From Streptomyces fulvoviolaceus (GTDB lineage Bacteria > Actinomycetota > Actinomycetes > Streptomycetales > Streptomycetaceae): a stretch of DNA of 64,000 nucleotides. Position numbers and translations under genes: made by a program. Shown here piece by piece: positions 46,290-54,481 of the stretch. Below the pieces are notes generated by a model, which was not told where the DNA came from, made no database searches, and saw only the letters and a program-made list of their open reading frames with translations. Location: NCBI RefSeq assembly GCF_000718165.1, contig NZ_JOEY01000013.1, forward strand, positions 135,956-199,955, in the 5' to 3' direction. Position 1 is the first letter of the stretch, and every line of letters starts with the position of its first letter.

Positions 46290-49200
46290 TCAGACCAGGG
46301 CGGCGGCCTCCTCCACGGAGAGGCCGCCGCCTTCCGTGTACGCGGCCTCGTACGCCTCGTCGCCGAGTACCGCGCGCAGGGCCCGCTTGGCCCTGGTGTA
46401 CATCTCGCGCTCGACGGTCGTCGCGACATGGCCGGGCGGCAGCTGCGCGTCCCCGGCGCCGACGCACCGGGCGCCGTCGCGGGCGCGGCTGCCGCCGTCG
46501 AGGGCGGCGAGGGCGACCGCGGCGATGTGCAGGTACATGGTGCGCATGTGGGGGGCGATGGCCTGGGACAGCGGGTCCTGGGCCTTCTCCAGTGCCCGGC
46601 GGGCCTTGTCCAGGCACTCCTCGTGGCGGCCGTCGACCGCCTCCAGCCAGGCCTCCGAGCCGAGGATGAAGGCGTCGAAGATGACGAAGTGGGAGATGGC
46701 GAACTGCTCGCGCAGCAGCCGGAGTTGCTCGCGCGCCTCGAGGATGCGGCCGGTCAGACCGAGCCGGGCGGCGAGGAACATCCGGGCGGCGGGCATCGCC
46801 TCGTTGCTGCCCCCACCGTCCTGCCGGTCGATCACCCCGCGCAGCAGGAGTTCGCCGCGCTCCGCCTCTCCGGTCTCCAGCAGGGCGCTGCCCAGACGGG
46901 CGCTCAGCACCGCCACCTGGGCACGGGCGCCGAGCCGTTCGGCCCGCTCGATCGCCGCCTCGTAGTCGGCGACGGCCGCCTCCCACTCGCCCTTGCGTTC
47001 GTCGGCCTCGGCGCGTGCGGCGAGGGCGTCGGCGGTGCCCCACAGGTCCTCGAGGCGCTCGTAGATCTCCAGCGACTCCTCGGCGTCGCGGGTGGCGTCG
47101 CCCGCCCAGTCGCTGCGGTTGGCGAGGATGTTGGCGCGCATCTGGAGGGAGGCGGCGAGCTCCCACTCGTAGCCGGGCGTGCTGCGGCAGGTGTCCACGG
47201 TGGCGTCGATGACGGTGCGCAGCCGCTCCATGTTCCCGGTGAGCATGACGGCGAAGAACCACAGGTAGCCGGGGCTGCGGCAGGTCTGCGGCATGCCGGG
47301 CTCATAGGTCTCGGTGATGGCGCGCAGTTTCGCCTGCGCCTGCGGGGTCTGCCAGGCGTCCAACTCGGTGTCCATGGAGGCGAGATGGACGAGGTGGAGG
47401 TCGCGCCGGGCCTCTTCGAGGAGCTCGCCGGTCCACGGGGGCGGGCCGTCCGTGCAGCGTTCCCACACCGGTTCGGCGCGGCGGACGGGCTCAGCGAAGG
47501 GGTCAGGGCCGAGGGCCATGACCTCGCGGGACCAGTTGCGGGACTCGATGCGCAGGTCACGCATCTGCCAGTACCGGGCCAGCGACAGGATCAGACACAG
47601 CCCTTCCTGCTCGTCACGCTCGGCGACGGCCCGGCGCAGGGCGGTGCGGAGGTTCTCGTACTCGCGCTCCAGCAGTTCGATGGCGGCGAGCTGGCCGGGG
47701 CCGCGCAGCAACGGGTCGGTGGCGCGGGCGAGTTCGCGGTAGTACGTCAGATGCGCGCGCTCGGTCTCCGTACGCCGCCCCGCCTCGTCGAGCCGCTCGC
47801 CCGCGTACTCGGCGACGGTTTCGAGGAGCCGGTAGCGCATCGCGCCGTCGCCCGAAGGGGCCGCCACCACAAGGGACTTGTCGACCAGCGAGCCGAGCGC
47901 GTCCAGGACGGCCGGCCCGCACACGGCCTCGGCGGCGGCGAGGTCACAGCCGCCGGCGAAGACGGACAGGCGTGGCAGCACGTCCCGTTCGCCTTCGTCC
48001 AACAGCTCCCAGGACCAGTCGACGACGGCTCTCAGCGTCTGCTGACGCGGCAGAACGGTACGGCTGCCGGAGGTGAGCAGCCGGAAGCGGTCGTCGAGCC
48101 GGTCGGCGATCTGACGTGGCGTCAACATCCGTAGCCGGGCGGCCGCGAGCTCGATGGCGAGCGGCAGACCGTCGAGCCGCCGGCAGATCTCGGCACAGGC
48201 CTCGGGGTCGTCCTCGACCCGGAAGCCGGGACGGGCAGCGGCACCGCGGTCGGCGAGCAGCCGCAGGGCGACCGGCTCGGGCAGCGGCTCCACCGGTCGC
48301 AGCAACTCCCCCGGTACGCCCAGGGGTTCACGGCTGGTGGCCAGCACCGTCAGCCCCGGGCAGCGCTCCAGCAGCTCCTCGACGAGCCGGGCGGCCGCGT
48401 CCACGACATGCTCGCAGTTGTCGAGGACGATCAGCATCCGCCGCCTGCCGCAGTGCTCGGCGAGCCGCTCGACGGGATCGTCGTGCCGCTCGGTCCCGGC
48501 CCGCAGCGCCTCCGCCCCGGCGCCGTACAGCACGGTCTCGCGCGCTCCGACGGCGGTCAGCACGGCCTCCGGTACAGCCTCGGGGTCGTCGACGGGCGCG
48601 AGCTCGGCCAGCCACACCCCGCCCCGGACCGCGTCCCGCACGGTCTCCGCGGCCTCCTGCGACAACCGCGTCTTCCCGGCCCCACCAGGCCCGAGCAGCG
48701 TCACGAGCCGGGCCGCGGCGAGGTCGCCCCGGATGGTCTCGATGTCGGCCTCGCGTCCGACGAAGGAGGTGAGACGGGCGCGGAGGTTGCCCGGCGGGGT
48801 GGGGAGGGGGTCGGCGGCGGGAGTGGGGGCGGCGGATCCGAGGGCCGCGTCGGCGGGGACGCCCGTCCCGTCACCTGAGGGGCCGCGATCGCTCGCCGAC
48901 CCGGGCGGCGGGGCGGACTCGCCCGTGCCGGGGACTGCAGTGCCCGCCCCGGAGGCGCCGGGCGTCCCGGCGGTCCGGGAGTCCGAGTCCTGCCGCCACC
49001 CGCCCGCGCCGACGCCGGGCCGCGGGTCGAGGCCGCCGGGCCGTGCGGCCTCCTGTGCCCCGCTCCTCCCCCACTGCCGCTGCCACTGCCCGTCCGCAGC
49101 CCCGCCGCCGCCCCGTCCGGCCGCACCCGGCGTCTGCGGATGGAGCAACTCCCCGTGCAGCGCCCTCAGTTCCGGCCCCGGGTCCGCCCCGAGCTGCTCC

Positions 49201-49862
49201 GCCAGCAGCTGTCGTACGTCCTCGTAGGCGGCCAGGGCCTCCGCCGTGCGGCCCGCGTCGCGCAGGGCGCGCAGGCGCAGGGTCTGGAGGGACTCGTCCA
49301 GGGGGTGGCTGTCGCACAGGGCGGTCAGTTCGGGCAGGGACTGCTCGGCGTGGCCGAGGGCGAGGGCGGCGGTGTGGCGGGCCCGCAGCGCGTCGAGGCG
49401 CCTGGTCTCCCAGCGGGCCGCCTCGGCGGTGCGGTCGGGGAGGTCGGCGAGGGCGGGCCCGCGCCACAGGGCAAGGGCGTCGTCGAGGACGCCGGCCGCC
49501 TTGGCCGGGTCGCCGTCGGCCAGGGCGCGCGTGCCGTCGCCGGCCAGCCGCTCGAAACGGTGCAGATCGATGTCGTCCGGCGCGGCGGTCAGCCGGTAGC
49601 CGCCGTCCACCGAGGCGACCGCGTCCGCGCCGAGCGCCCGGCGCAGCCGGCCCACCAGCGCCTGCAGCGCACCCGTCGCGTCGGCGGGCGGATCCGCGTC
49701 CCACACCTCGTCCACCAGGACGCTCGCCGGAACGGTGCGGCCGGGGCGCAGGGCGAGAACGGTCAGCAGGGCACGCAGCCGCGCGCCGCCGACCGGGACG
49801 GACGTACCGTCGGGACGGAGTACCTGGGTGGTGCCGAGGATGCGATAGCGCACGGGGTCCAT
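46290..49862 (-). CDS. AfsR/BTAD-type regulator with NB-ARC ATPase and TPR-like domain
   Basis: 1190 residues. The N-terminal part has an OmpR/SARP winged helix (YRILGTTQVLRPDGTSVPVG, about 1-95) and a BTAD domain (about 95-250). An Arg/Pro-rich low-complexity linker (about 255-345) precedes an NB-ARC ATPase with the P-loop LLGPGGAGKTRLS near residue 390 and the resistance-NLR-like segment LIVLDNCEHVVDAAARL. The C-terminus is a long helical TPR-like repeat region. Such proteins are DNA-binding activators gated by ATP and an unknown signal. The target is unknown; the divergent neighbour is DrrAB. Confidence 0.9.
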   Translation of the reverse strand: MDPVRYRILGTTQVLRPDGTSVPVGGARLRALLTVLALRPGRTVPASVLVDEVWDADPPADATGALQALVGRLRRALGADAVASVDGGYRLTAAPDDIDLHRFERLAGDGTRALADGDPAKAAGVLDDALALWRGPALADLPDRTAEAARWETRRLDALRARHTAALALGHAEQSLPELTALCDSHPLDESLQTLRLRALRDAGRTAEALAAYEDVRQLLAEQLGADPGPELRALHGELLHPQTPGAAGRGGGGAADGQWQRQWGRSGAQEAARPGGLDPRPGVGAGGWRQDSDSRTAGTPGASGAGTAVPGTGESAPPPGSASDRGPSGDGTGVPADAALGSAAPTPAADPLPTPPGNLRARLTSFVGREADIETIRGDLAAARLVTLLGPGGAGKTRLSQEAAETVRDAVRGGVWLAELAPVDDPEAVPEAVLTAVGARETVLYGAGAEALRAGTERHDDPVERLAEHCGRRRMLIVLDNCEHVVDAAARLVEELLERCPGLTVLATSREPLGVPGELLRPVEPLPEPVALRLLADRGAAARPGFRVEDDPEACAEICRRLDGLPLAIELAAARLRMLTPRQIADRLDDRFRLLTSGSRTVLPRQQTLRAVVDWSWELLDEGERDVLPRLSVFAGGCDLAAAEAVCGPAVLDALGSLVDKSLVVAAPSGDGAMRYRLLETVAEYAGERLDEAGRRTETERAHLTYYRELARATDPLLRGPGQLAAIELLEREYENLRTALRRAVAERDEQEGLCLILSLARYWQMRDLRIESRNWSREVMALGPDPFAEPVRRAEPVWERCTDGPPPWTGELLEEARRDLHLVHLASMDTELDAWQTPQAQAKLRAITETYEPGMPQTCRSPGYLWFFAVMLTGNMERLRTVIDATVDTCRSTPGYEWELAASLQMRANILANRSDWAGDATRDAEESLEIYERLEDLWGTADALAARAEADERKGEWEAAVADYEAAIERAERLGARAQVAVLSARLGSALLETGEAERGELLLRGVIDRQDGGGSNEAMPAARMFLAARLGLTGRILEAREQLRLLREQFAISHFVIFDAFILGSEAWLEAVDGRHEECLDKARRALEKAQDPLSQAIAPHMRTMYLHIAAVALAALDGGSRARDGARCVGAGDAQLPPGHVATTVEREMYTRAKRALRAVLGDEAYEAAYTEGGGLSVEEAAALV

Positions 49863-49919
49863 TGTCTCTGGTGGCGTAGGGGCCGGTCACGGGGTTCCCG
49901 GGGCAGGGGTGTCGGCTGA

Positions 49920-50549
49920 TCAGCTCCTGCTCAGCGTGGCCAGCAGGGCGGCGAGGGCGCCGTCCGGGAGGCCCTCGGTCTCCGCGCCCTGGGCGGCCCC
50001 CTCATGGGAGATCCCGCAGGCCTCGCGGACGGCGTACGACAGCCACGAGTCGGTGTCCGGGACCTCCAGGGTGGCCACGACGCCCGCGTCGGACCGCTCG
50101 CGTCCGCCGCCGAACCACTTCGGGCACTCGTCCACCGACCGCAGCCACCGTCGCCCGGGCACCGGCTCCCACGTGCCCGGTCCGTTCTCACCGTACGCCT
50201 GGGTCACGACCTGGAGGCACCGCACCCGGCCGCGGACCTCGGGCAGCCTGCCGCCGTGCGTCTCGACGGTGAGAAGGCCGACGCGACGGATCCGGTCCCC
50301 CGGCCCCACCCCTTCGGGCAGCCCGACGACGAGGCCGCTCTCCTCGCGCAGCACCCGCCCCGACCCCTCGTCGCCCCGCACCTCGTCCACCGGCCCTGCG
50401 ATCTTCGTGAGCTGGTCGTGCCAGCCGCCGCCCAACACGTCGTCCGCGTCGCTGAACAGCAGCGGCCAGCTCACCTCGTCCCCCACCGAGAACGGCGTAC
50501 CGCAGCACTCCATCTGCCAGTCCGCGTAGAACACATGCCAAAGCCCCAT
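49920..50549 (-). CDS. Conserved hypothetical protein (DUF6578-like)
   Basis: 209 residues starting at ATG 50549 with GGAAGG 8 nt upstream. It begins MGLWHVFYADWQMECCGTPF, a conserved aromatic/Cys start, and continues with mixed alpha/beta sequence and no catalytic motif I recognise. It is probably soluble and cytoplasmic. The name follows a Pfam-style family I associate with this N-terminus; confidence in the name is lower than in the gene. Confidence 0.7.
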   Translation of the reverse strand: MGLWHVFYADWQMECCGTPFSVGDEVSWPLLFSDADDVLGGGWHDQLTKIAGPVDEVRGDEGSGRVLREESGLVVGLPEGVGPGDRIRRVGLLTVETHGGRLPEVRGRVRCLQVVTQAYGENGPGTWEPVPGRRWLRSVDECPKWFGGGRERSDAGVVATLEVPDTDSWLSYAVREACGISHEGAAQGAETEGLPDGALAALLATLSRS

Positions 50550-50654
50550 GGGACCACCTTCCATGGAACCCACGCCCCATCGCGAGACGTTTTCCCCGTA
50601 CGCCCGGTACCGTCGGGCAGTCCCACCGCGCGCACGCACCGTCCAGGGAGCCCC

Positions 50655-51455
50655 ATGACCACCGCGACCAGCCGCCGCAGCGACCGGCGTATCAGCCCCG
50701 TCTTCATCGGGATCCTCGCGGTCACGGCGGTGACGGGCTGGGCCACCTGGACCGGCTTTGCCGAGAAGCCCGGTGTGGCCGTGTTCCTGTTCGTGACGGC
50801 CGCGTGGATCGTCTCCCTCTGCCTGCACGAGTACGCGCACGCCCGCACGGCCCTGCACAGCGGTGACATCACCGTGGGATCGAAGGGCTACCTGAGCCTC
50901 AATCCTCTCGCCTACACCCACGCCCTACTGAGCATCGTGCTCCCGGTGATCTTCGTGATCATGGGGGGCATCGGTCTGCCGGGCGGTGCCGTCTTCATCG
51001 AACGGGGCCGGATCCGGGGCCGCTGGCGGCACAGCCTGATCTCCGCGGCGGGCCCGCTGACGAACGTCCTGTTCGCGGTCGTCTGCACGGCGCCGTTCTG
51101 GCTGGACGCGCTCGACGGGGTGCCGGCCGACTTCCGGTTCGCGCTGGCGTTCCTGGCGTTGCTCCAGGTCACGGCCGCGCTGCTGAACTTCCTGCCCGTG
51201 CCCGGCCTGGACGGCTACGGGGTCATCGAGCCCTGGCTGTCGTACAACGTCAAGCGCCAGGTGGAGCCGTTCGCGCCGTTCGGCCTGCTGTTCGTGTTCG
51301 CGCTGCTGTTCGTGCCGCAGATCAACAGCGCGTTCTTCGACGTCATCGACTCGGTACTGAGCAGCCTGGGGATCAGCGACTTCGAGACGTACTGCGGCCA
51401 GGACCTCTACCGCTTCTGGCAGAGCTCGAACGAGTTCTGCTCCGTCAGCCCGTGA
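50655..51455 (+). CDS. Site-2 protease-type membrane metalloprotease (M50)
   Basis: 266 residues with about six membrane helices. The zinc motif is SLCLHEYAHARTALHSGD (HExxH) in helix 2-3 and the third ligand region NFLPVPGLDGYGV (LDG) in a later helix, the classic intramembrane S2P arrangement. Such proteins cleave transmembrane substrates, often anti-sigma factors. No obvious substrate gene is adjacent. It overlaps a small convergent membrane gene by 11 bp. Confidence 0.9.
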   Translation: MTTATSRRSDRRISPVFIGILAVTAVTGWATWTGFAEKPGVAVFLFVTAAWIVSLCLHEYAHARTALHSGDITVGSKGYLSLNPLAYTHALLSIVLPVIFVIMGGIGLPGGAVFIERGRIRGRWRHSLISAAGPLTNVLFAVVCTAPFWLDALDGVPADFRFALAFLALLQVTAALLNFLPVPGLDGYGVIEPWLSYNVKRQVEPFAPFGLLFVFALLFVPQINSAFFDVIDSVLSSLGISDFETYCGQDLYRFWQSSNEFCSVSP

Positions 51456-51624
51456 CGGACTTCCGATCCTTCTCGCGCTTCACGTAGTACCAGCACATGT
51501 TGGACGAGAGGCCCGCGAGCAGCACCCACACGATCCCCAGCAGGTTGCCCTGGACGAAGGAGACGACCGCCGCGGCCACGGCCAGGAGGCAGACGACGAG
51601 GGCGTAGAGGGCGAGGCGGGGCAT
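51445..51624 (-). CDS. Small two-helix membrane protein
   Basis: 59 residues starting at ATG 51624 (GGAG upstream). Two hydrophobic segments, LYALVVCLLAVAAAVVSFVQ and GNLLGIVWVLLAGLSSNM, flank a short loop, and a charged tail (VKREKDRKSVTG) ends the protein. It is convergent with the S2P gene, overlapping 11 bp. Function unknown. Confidence 0.65.
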   Translation of the reverse strand: MPRLALYALVVCLLAVAAAVVSFVQGNLLGIVWVLLAGLSSNMCWYYVKREKDRKSVTG

Positions 51625-51709
51625 GGGGGCGGTTCTCCTGTCGGGGGACACTGCTTGCACTACCGGTACTGCTCTGCGCCGACCAGTGTCCCCCATCCTC
51701 CTGCCCGAC

Positions 51710-52426
51710 TCACACGTCGGTGACCCGCAGGCCCGCGTGCGCCTTGTACCGCCGGTTGACCGAGATCAGGTTGGCGACCAGCGACTCCACCTGGTGCGCG
51801 TTGCGCAGCCGCCCGGCGAAGACACCGCGCATGCCGGGGATACGGCCGGCCAGCGCCTGCACGATCTCGACGTCGGCGCGCTCCTCGCCCAGCACCATCA
51901 CATCGGTGTCGATCTCCTCGATCTGCGGGTCCTGGAGAAGGACGGCCGACAGGTGGTGGAAGGCGGCGGCGACCCGCGAGTCCGGCAGCAGGACGGCGGC
52001 CTGCTCGGCGGCGCTGCCCTCCTCCGGCTTCAGCGCGTACGCGCCCTTCTTGTCGAAGCCGAGCGGGTTCACGCAGTCGACCACGAGCTTGCCCGCGAGC
52101 TCCTCGCGCAGGGACTCCAGCGTCTTGCCGTGACCGTCCCACGGGACGGCGACGATCACGATGTCGCTGCGGCGCGCGGTCTCGGCGTTGTCGGCACCCT
52201 CGACGCCGTACCCGAGTTCGTCGGCGGCGGCCTGGGCGCGGTCGGCGGCCCGCGAGCCGATGATCACCTTCTGGCCGGCCCTGGCGAGCCGGTAGGCGAG
52301 CCCCTTGCCCTGCGGGCCGGTCCCGCCGAGCACACCCACGACGAGCCCGGAGACGTCGGGGAGGTCCCACGGGTCCTTGGCGGGGGCCTTCGCGGGGGTC
52401 TGTGCAGCACTGTCGGTAGAGGTCAT
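51710..52426 (-). CDS. npdG: NADPH-dependent F420 reductase
   Basis: 238 residues. The N-terminal Rossmann motif GVLGGTGPQGKGLAYRLARA near residues 30-49 binds NADPH, and the C-terminal F420-binding region includes GIRPGMRGVFAGRLRNAHQV. The enzyme transfers electrons between NADP and the deazaflavin F420, used widely in Streptomyces redox and antibiotic pathways. A PPOX-family F420-type protein lies at 26794. The N-terminus has a ~25-residue Thr/Ala/Pro extension. Confidence 0.9.
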   Translation of the reverse strand: MTSTDSAAQTPAKAPAKDPWDLPDVSGLVVGVLGGTGPQGKGLAYRLARAGQKVIIGSRAADRAQAAADELGYGVEGADNAETARRSDIVIVAVPWDGHGKTLESLREELAGKLVVDCVNPLGFDKKGAYALKPEEGSAAEQAAVLLPDSRVAAAFHHLSAVLLQDPQIEEIDTDVMVLGEERADVEIVQALAGRIPGMRGVFAGRLRNAHQVESLVANLISVNRRYKAHAGLRVTDV

Positions 52427-52463
52427 GGGCCGACTTTACGTCCGCCCCGCCCACCGCAATCGC

Positions 52464-53540
52464 TCAGGTGAGCCGCGTCACGGGCACCCGCCGGAAGACG
52501 ATCCGCTCGTAGGCGCCGAAGTCCCCGGTCTCGTAGAGGAGTCCGACGGTGGCGGGGTCGATCCGGACGAGGTCGGAGTAGGCGGCGGGCAGGCCGTCGG
52601 CCGTGAAGGCCGGGCGCCAGGTGCGGCCGCCGTCGGTGGAGGTGCGGATCGTCATCAGGGCGCGGCCGCGGGGAAAGGCGGGGCCGGAGAAGAGGAGCAG
52701 GTCGGGGTCGCGGAGCTGCAGGAGGCTGCCCTGGCAGACGGGGCCGTCGAGGCCGGCCTGCGGGCGGAAGCGGGTGTGGAGGGTCCTGCCGCCGTCCTCG
52801 GAGTGGGCGTCGGCGCGGTTGCCGGGCGAGGGGGAGCTGCTTCGGGTGTTGAAGTAGACGCGCCCGTCGGGGAGTTCGGCGGCGGCGGTCTCGTTGACGT
52901 TGACGTAGCCGTCGGTGTTCTCGTCGACGTAGCCGATCGACCAGGTCGCGCCCCGATCGTCACTGATCAGGCAGTGGCCGCTGTTGTACTTGGCCTCGTT
53001 GCCGATGTCCGTGCCGGTGGGCGGGAGGGTGTGGTTGGCGGGGACGACGACCCGGCCGGTGCTCAGCTGGACGGCATGCCCGGGGGTGGTGGCGTACCAG
53101 CGCCAGCCCGCCTTCCGCACCGACTCGGTGATCTCCCGGGGGCTCGACCAGGTGACGCCGTCGTCGTCGCTGTGCTGCACCCAGACCCGGCGCCCGTCGG
53201 CGTCCGCCACCTCGCCGCGCAGGATGGCGTCCTCGGAGGCGGTGGCGGCGGAACGGATGTGGACGAGCAGGATCCGGCCGGTGTCGAGGACGACGGGGGC
53301 GGGGTTGCCGGCGAGGTGAACTCCGTTGCTGGCGGCGACCTTCAGCGGCCCCCACGTCCTTCCCCCGTCCACCGACCGCTTCACGACGATGTCGATGTGC
53401 CCCCAGTCCCGCCCGGAGCCGACCCGCCCTTCGCAGAAGGCGAGGAGGGTCCCGGCGCGGGTGACGACGACAGCGGGGATCCGGAAACTCGCGTAGCCCT
53501 CGCGGCCGGCGTGGAAGGGGACGGTGGCGGCTGTCGACAT
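52464..53540 (-). CDS. Sialidase (neuraminidase)-family protein with five Asp boxes
   Basis: 358 residues from ATG 53540 with AGGAGGTG about 9 nt upstream. The Arg-containing YASFRIPAVVV motif is near residue 20, and five Asp-box repeats follow: SVDGGRTW, SDDDGVTW, SDDRGATW, SEDGGRTL and STDGGRTW. This is the six-bladed beta-propeller of sialidases. There is no signal peptide, so it may act in the cytoplasm or on another substrate. The divergent neighbour has a SIS-like domain, and an unusual repeat array separates them. Confidence 0.85.
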   Translation of the reverse strand: MSTAATVPFHAGREGYASFRIPAVVVTRAGTLLAFCEGRVGSGRDWGHIDIVVKRSVDGGRTWGPLKVAASNGVHLAGNPAPVVLDTGRILLVHIRSAATASEDAILRGEVADADGRRVWVQHSDDDGVTWSSPREITESVRKAGWRWYATTPGHAVQLSTGRVVVPANHTLPPTGTDIGNEAKYNSGHCLISDDRGATWSIGYVDENTDGYVNVNETAAAELPDGRVYFNTRSSSPSPGNRADAHSEDGGRTLHTRFRPQAGLDGPVCQGSLLQLRDPDLLLFSGPAFPRGRALMTIRTSTDGGRTWRPAFTADGLPAAYSDLVRIDPATVGLLYETGDFGAYERIVFRRVPVTRLT

Positions 53541-53554
53541 GGGCGGACACCTCC

Positions 53555-53594
53555 TGGGCAATTGGGCAACTGGGCAACTGGGCAACTGGGCAAC
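53555..53594. repeat. Five tandem 8-bp units (TGGGCAAC)
   Basis: Units begin at 53555, 53563, 53571, 53579 and 53587 (TGGGCAAT then four TGGGCAAC). They lie 14 bp upstream of the sialidase start and run directly into the 24-bp repeat array. Slippage-prone, so copy number may vary between strains. Confidence 0.9.
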
Positions 53595-53687
53595 TGGATC
53601 AGCCACTCCCTGGCCAAGTGGATCAGCCACTCCCTGACCGAATGGCTCATCCACTCGCTGGACAAGTGGCTCGACCACTTACCCAAG
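53594..53687. promoter_or_regulatory. Four 24-bp units each with an AGTGG-n5-CCACT dyad
   Basis: Units start at 53595, 53619, 53643 and 53667 (TGGATCAGCCACTCCCTGGC and variants). Read with the base before each, they give ACTGGatcagCCACT, AGTGGatcagCCACT, AATGGctcatCCACT and AGTGGctcgaCCACT. The arms resemble the DasR dre site (AGTGGTCTAGACCACT) but the spacer is one base shorter. The array sits between the sialidase and a divergent gene, in-frame on one plus strand, with period 24 equal to three 8-bp units. Confidence 0.55.
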
Positions 53688-53748
53688 TCGAGCGAATTCG
53701 GGGTGAACTGCGGGTCGCAAACACCCGATTACGGCAGGATGCAGCCAC

Positions 53749-54387
53749 ATGGATGCCGTACGGGTCGCGTTGCTGCGCGAAGTGCTCGCCGGAACCGAGT
53801 GGTTGGGGGCAACGCGCCGCTTCGCCGGCGCCCTGCGCGGGTCGGTGGTCTCCCACGGCGGCGGACTGCTGCTCGTGGGCACGACGGAGTACGAGCCCTG
53901 GCACCTGGCCGCCCACCTGGTGGACGAGGCCGCGTGGTCCGGAACACCGGAACTGGCCCCGACTCTCGTACGGCATGACGCCCGGCCCTCGGACCCCGCG
54001 CATCTGTCGGTCGGCCTGGGCCGGCTCGCGGCGGCGCGCCGGGGCGAGACCCTCCTCGTGGTCTCCCCATGGGGGTCCCCCCGCTCGATCGAATTCGAGA
54101 GTGAGGGCGGACCGGGCGCTCCACTTCTGGAACGGGTGCACGACGCCCGCCGCGCCGGAGCGACGGTCCTCTCCCTCGGCCCCGACGAGGGCGAACTCGT
54201 CACAATGGCCCATGAGTCGCTCGCCGTGCCGGAGGGCACGGACCTGGACCTGGACACGGTGCAGCACCTGGTGAGCGCGGCGGCCGGGGAGAACGCCGTC
54301 CCGACTCCGCGGGGCCGGCGACGCCTCCGGGACCGGCTGTCGGGGCTCGCCGAGCACCTGACGGCCCCGCCGCCCGCGCGCTGGTAG
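53749..54387 (+). CDS. Conserved hypothetical protein, possible SIS-like fold
   Basis: 212 residues from ATG 53749. The middle SVVSHGGGLLLVGTTEYEPW and GETLLVVSPWGSPRSIEF followed by HDARRAGATVLSLGPDEG resemble the alternating strand-helix pattern of sugar-isomerase (SIS) domains, though not closely enough to be certain. It is divergent from the sialidase across the dyad array, so a link to amino-sugar metabolism is possible. Confidence 0.55.
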   Translation: MDAVRVALLREVLAGTEWLGATRRFAGALRGSVVSHGGGLLLVGTTEYEPWHLAAHLVDEAAWSGTPELAPTLVRHDARPSDPAHLSVGLGRLAAARRGETLLVVSPWGSPRSIEFESEGGPGAPLLERVHDARRAGATVLSLGPDEGELVTMAHESLAVPEGTDLDLDTVQHLVSAAAGENAVPTPRGRRRLRDRLSGLAEHLTAPPPARW

Positions 54388-54481
54388 GTCCGCACCCGTC
54401 CCCATCCCCCCAATCCCCCACCCCTCCGCGCCGCGAAAAGCAGTTGCCCCTCGCACGGGCTTCCCCCGACCATGACCGGTC

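Noticed and set aside
53555..53687. The 8-bp and 24-bp repeats as a coding repeat (W-I-S-H-S-L-x-K).
   Set aside because: No start or ribosome site precedes them on the plus strand and they sit between two divergent genes; a regulatory explanation fits better, though a short peptide cannot be excluded.
52305..53978. A 557-codon plus-strand frame across the sialidase and repeat array.
   Set aside because: Opposite to a sialidase with clear Asp boxes; amino-acid content is typical of antisense high-GC frames.
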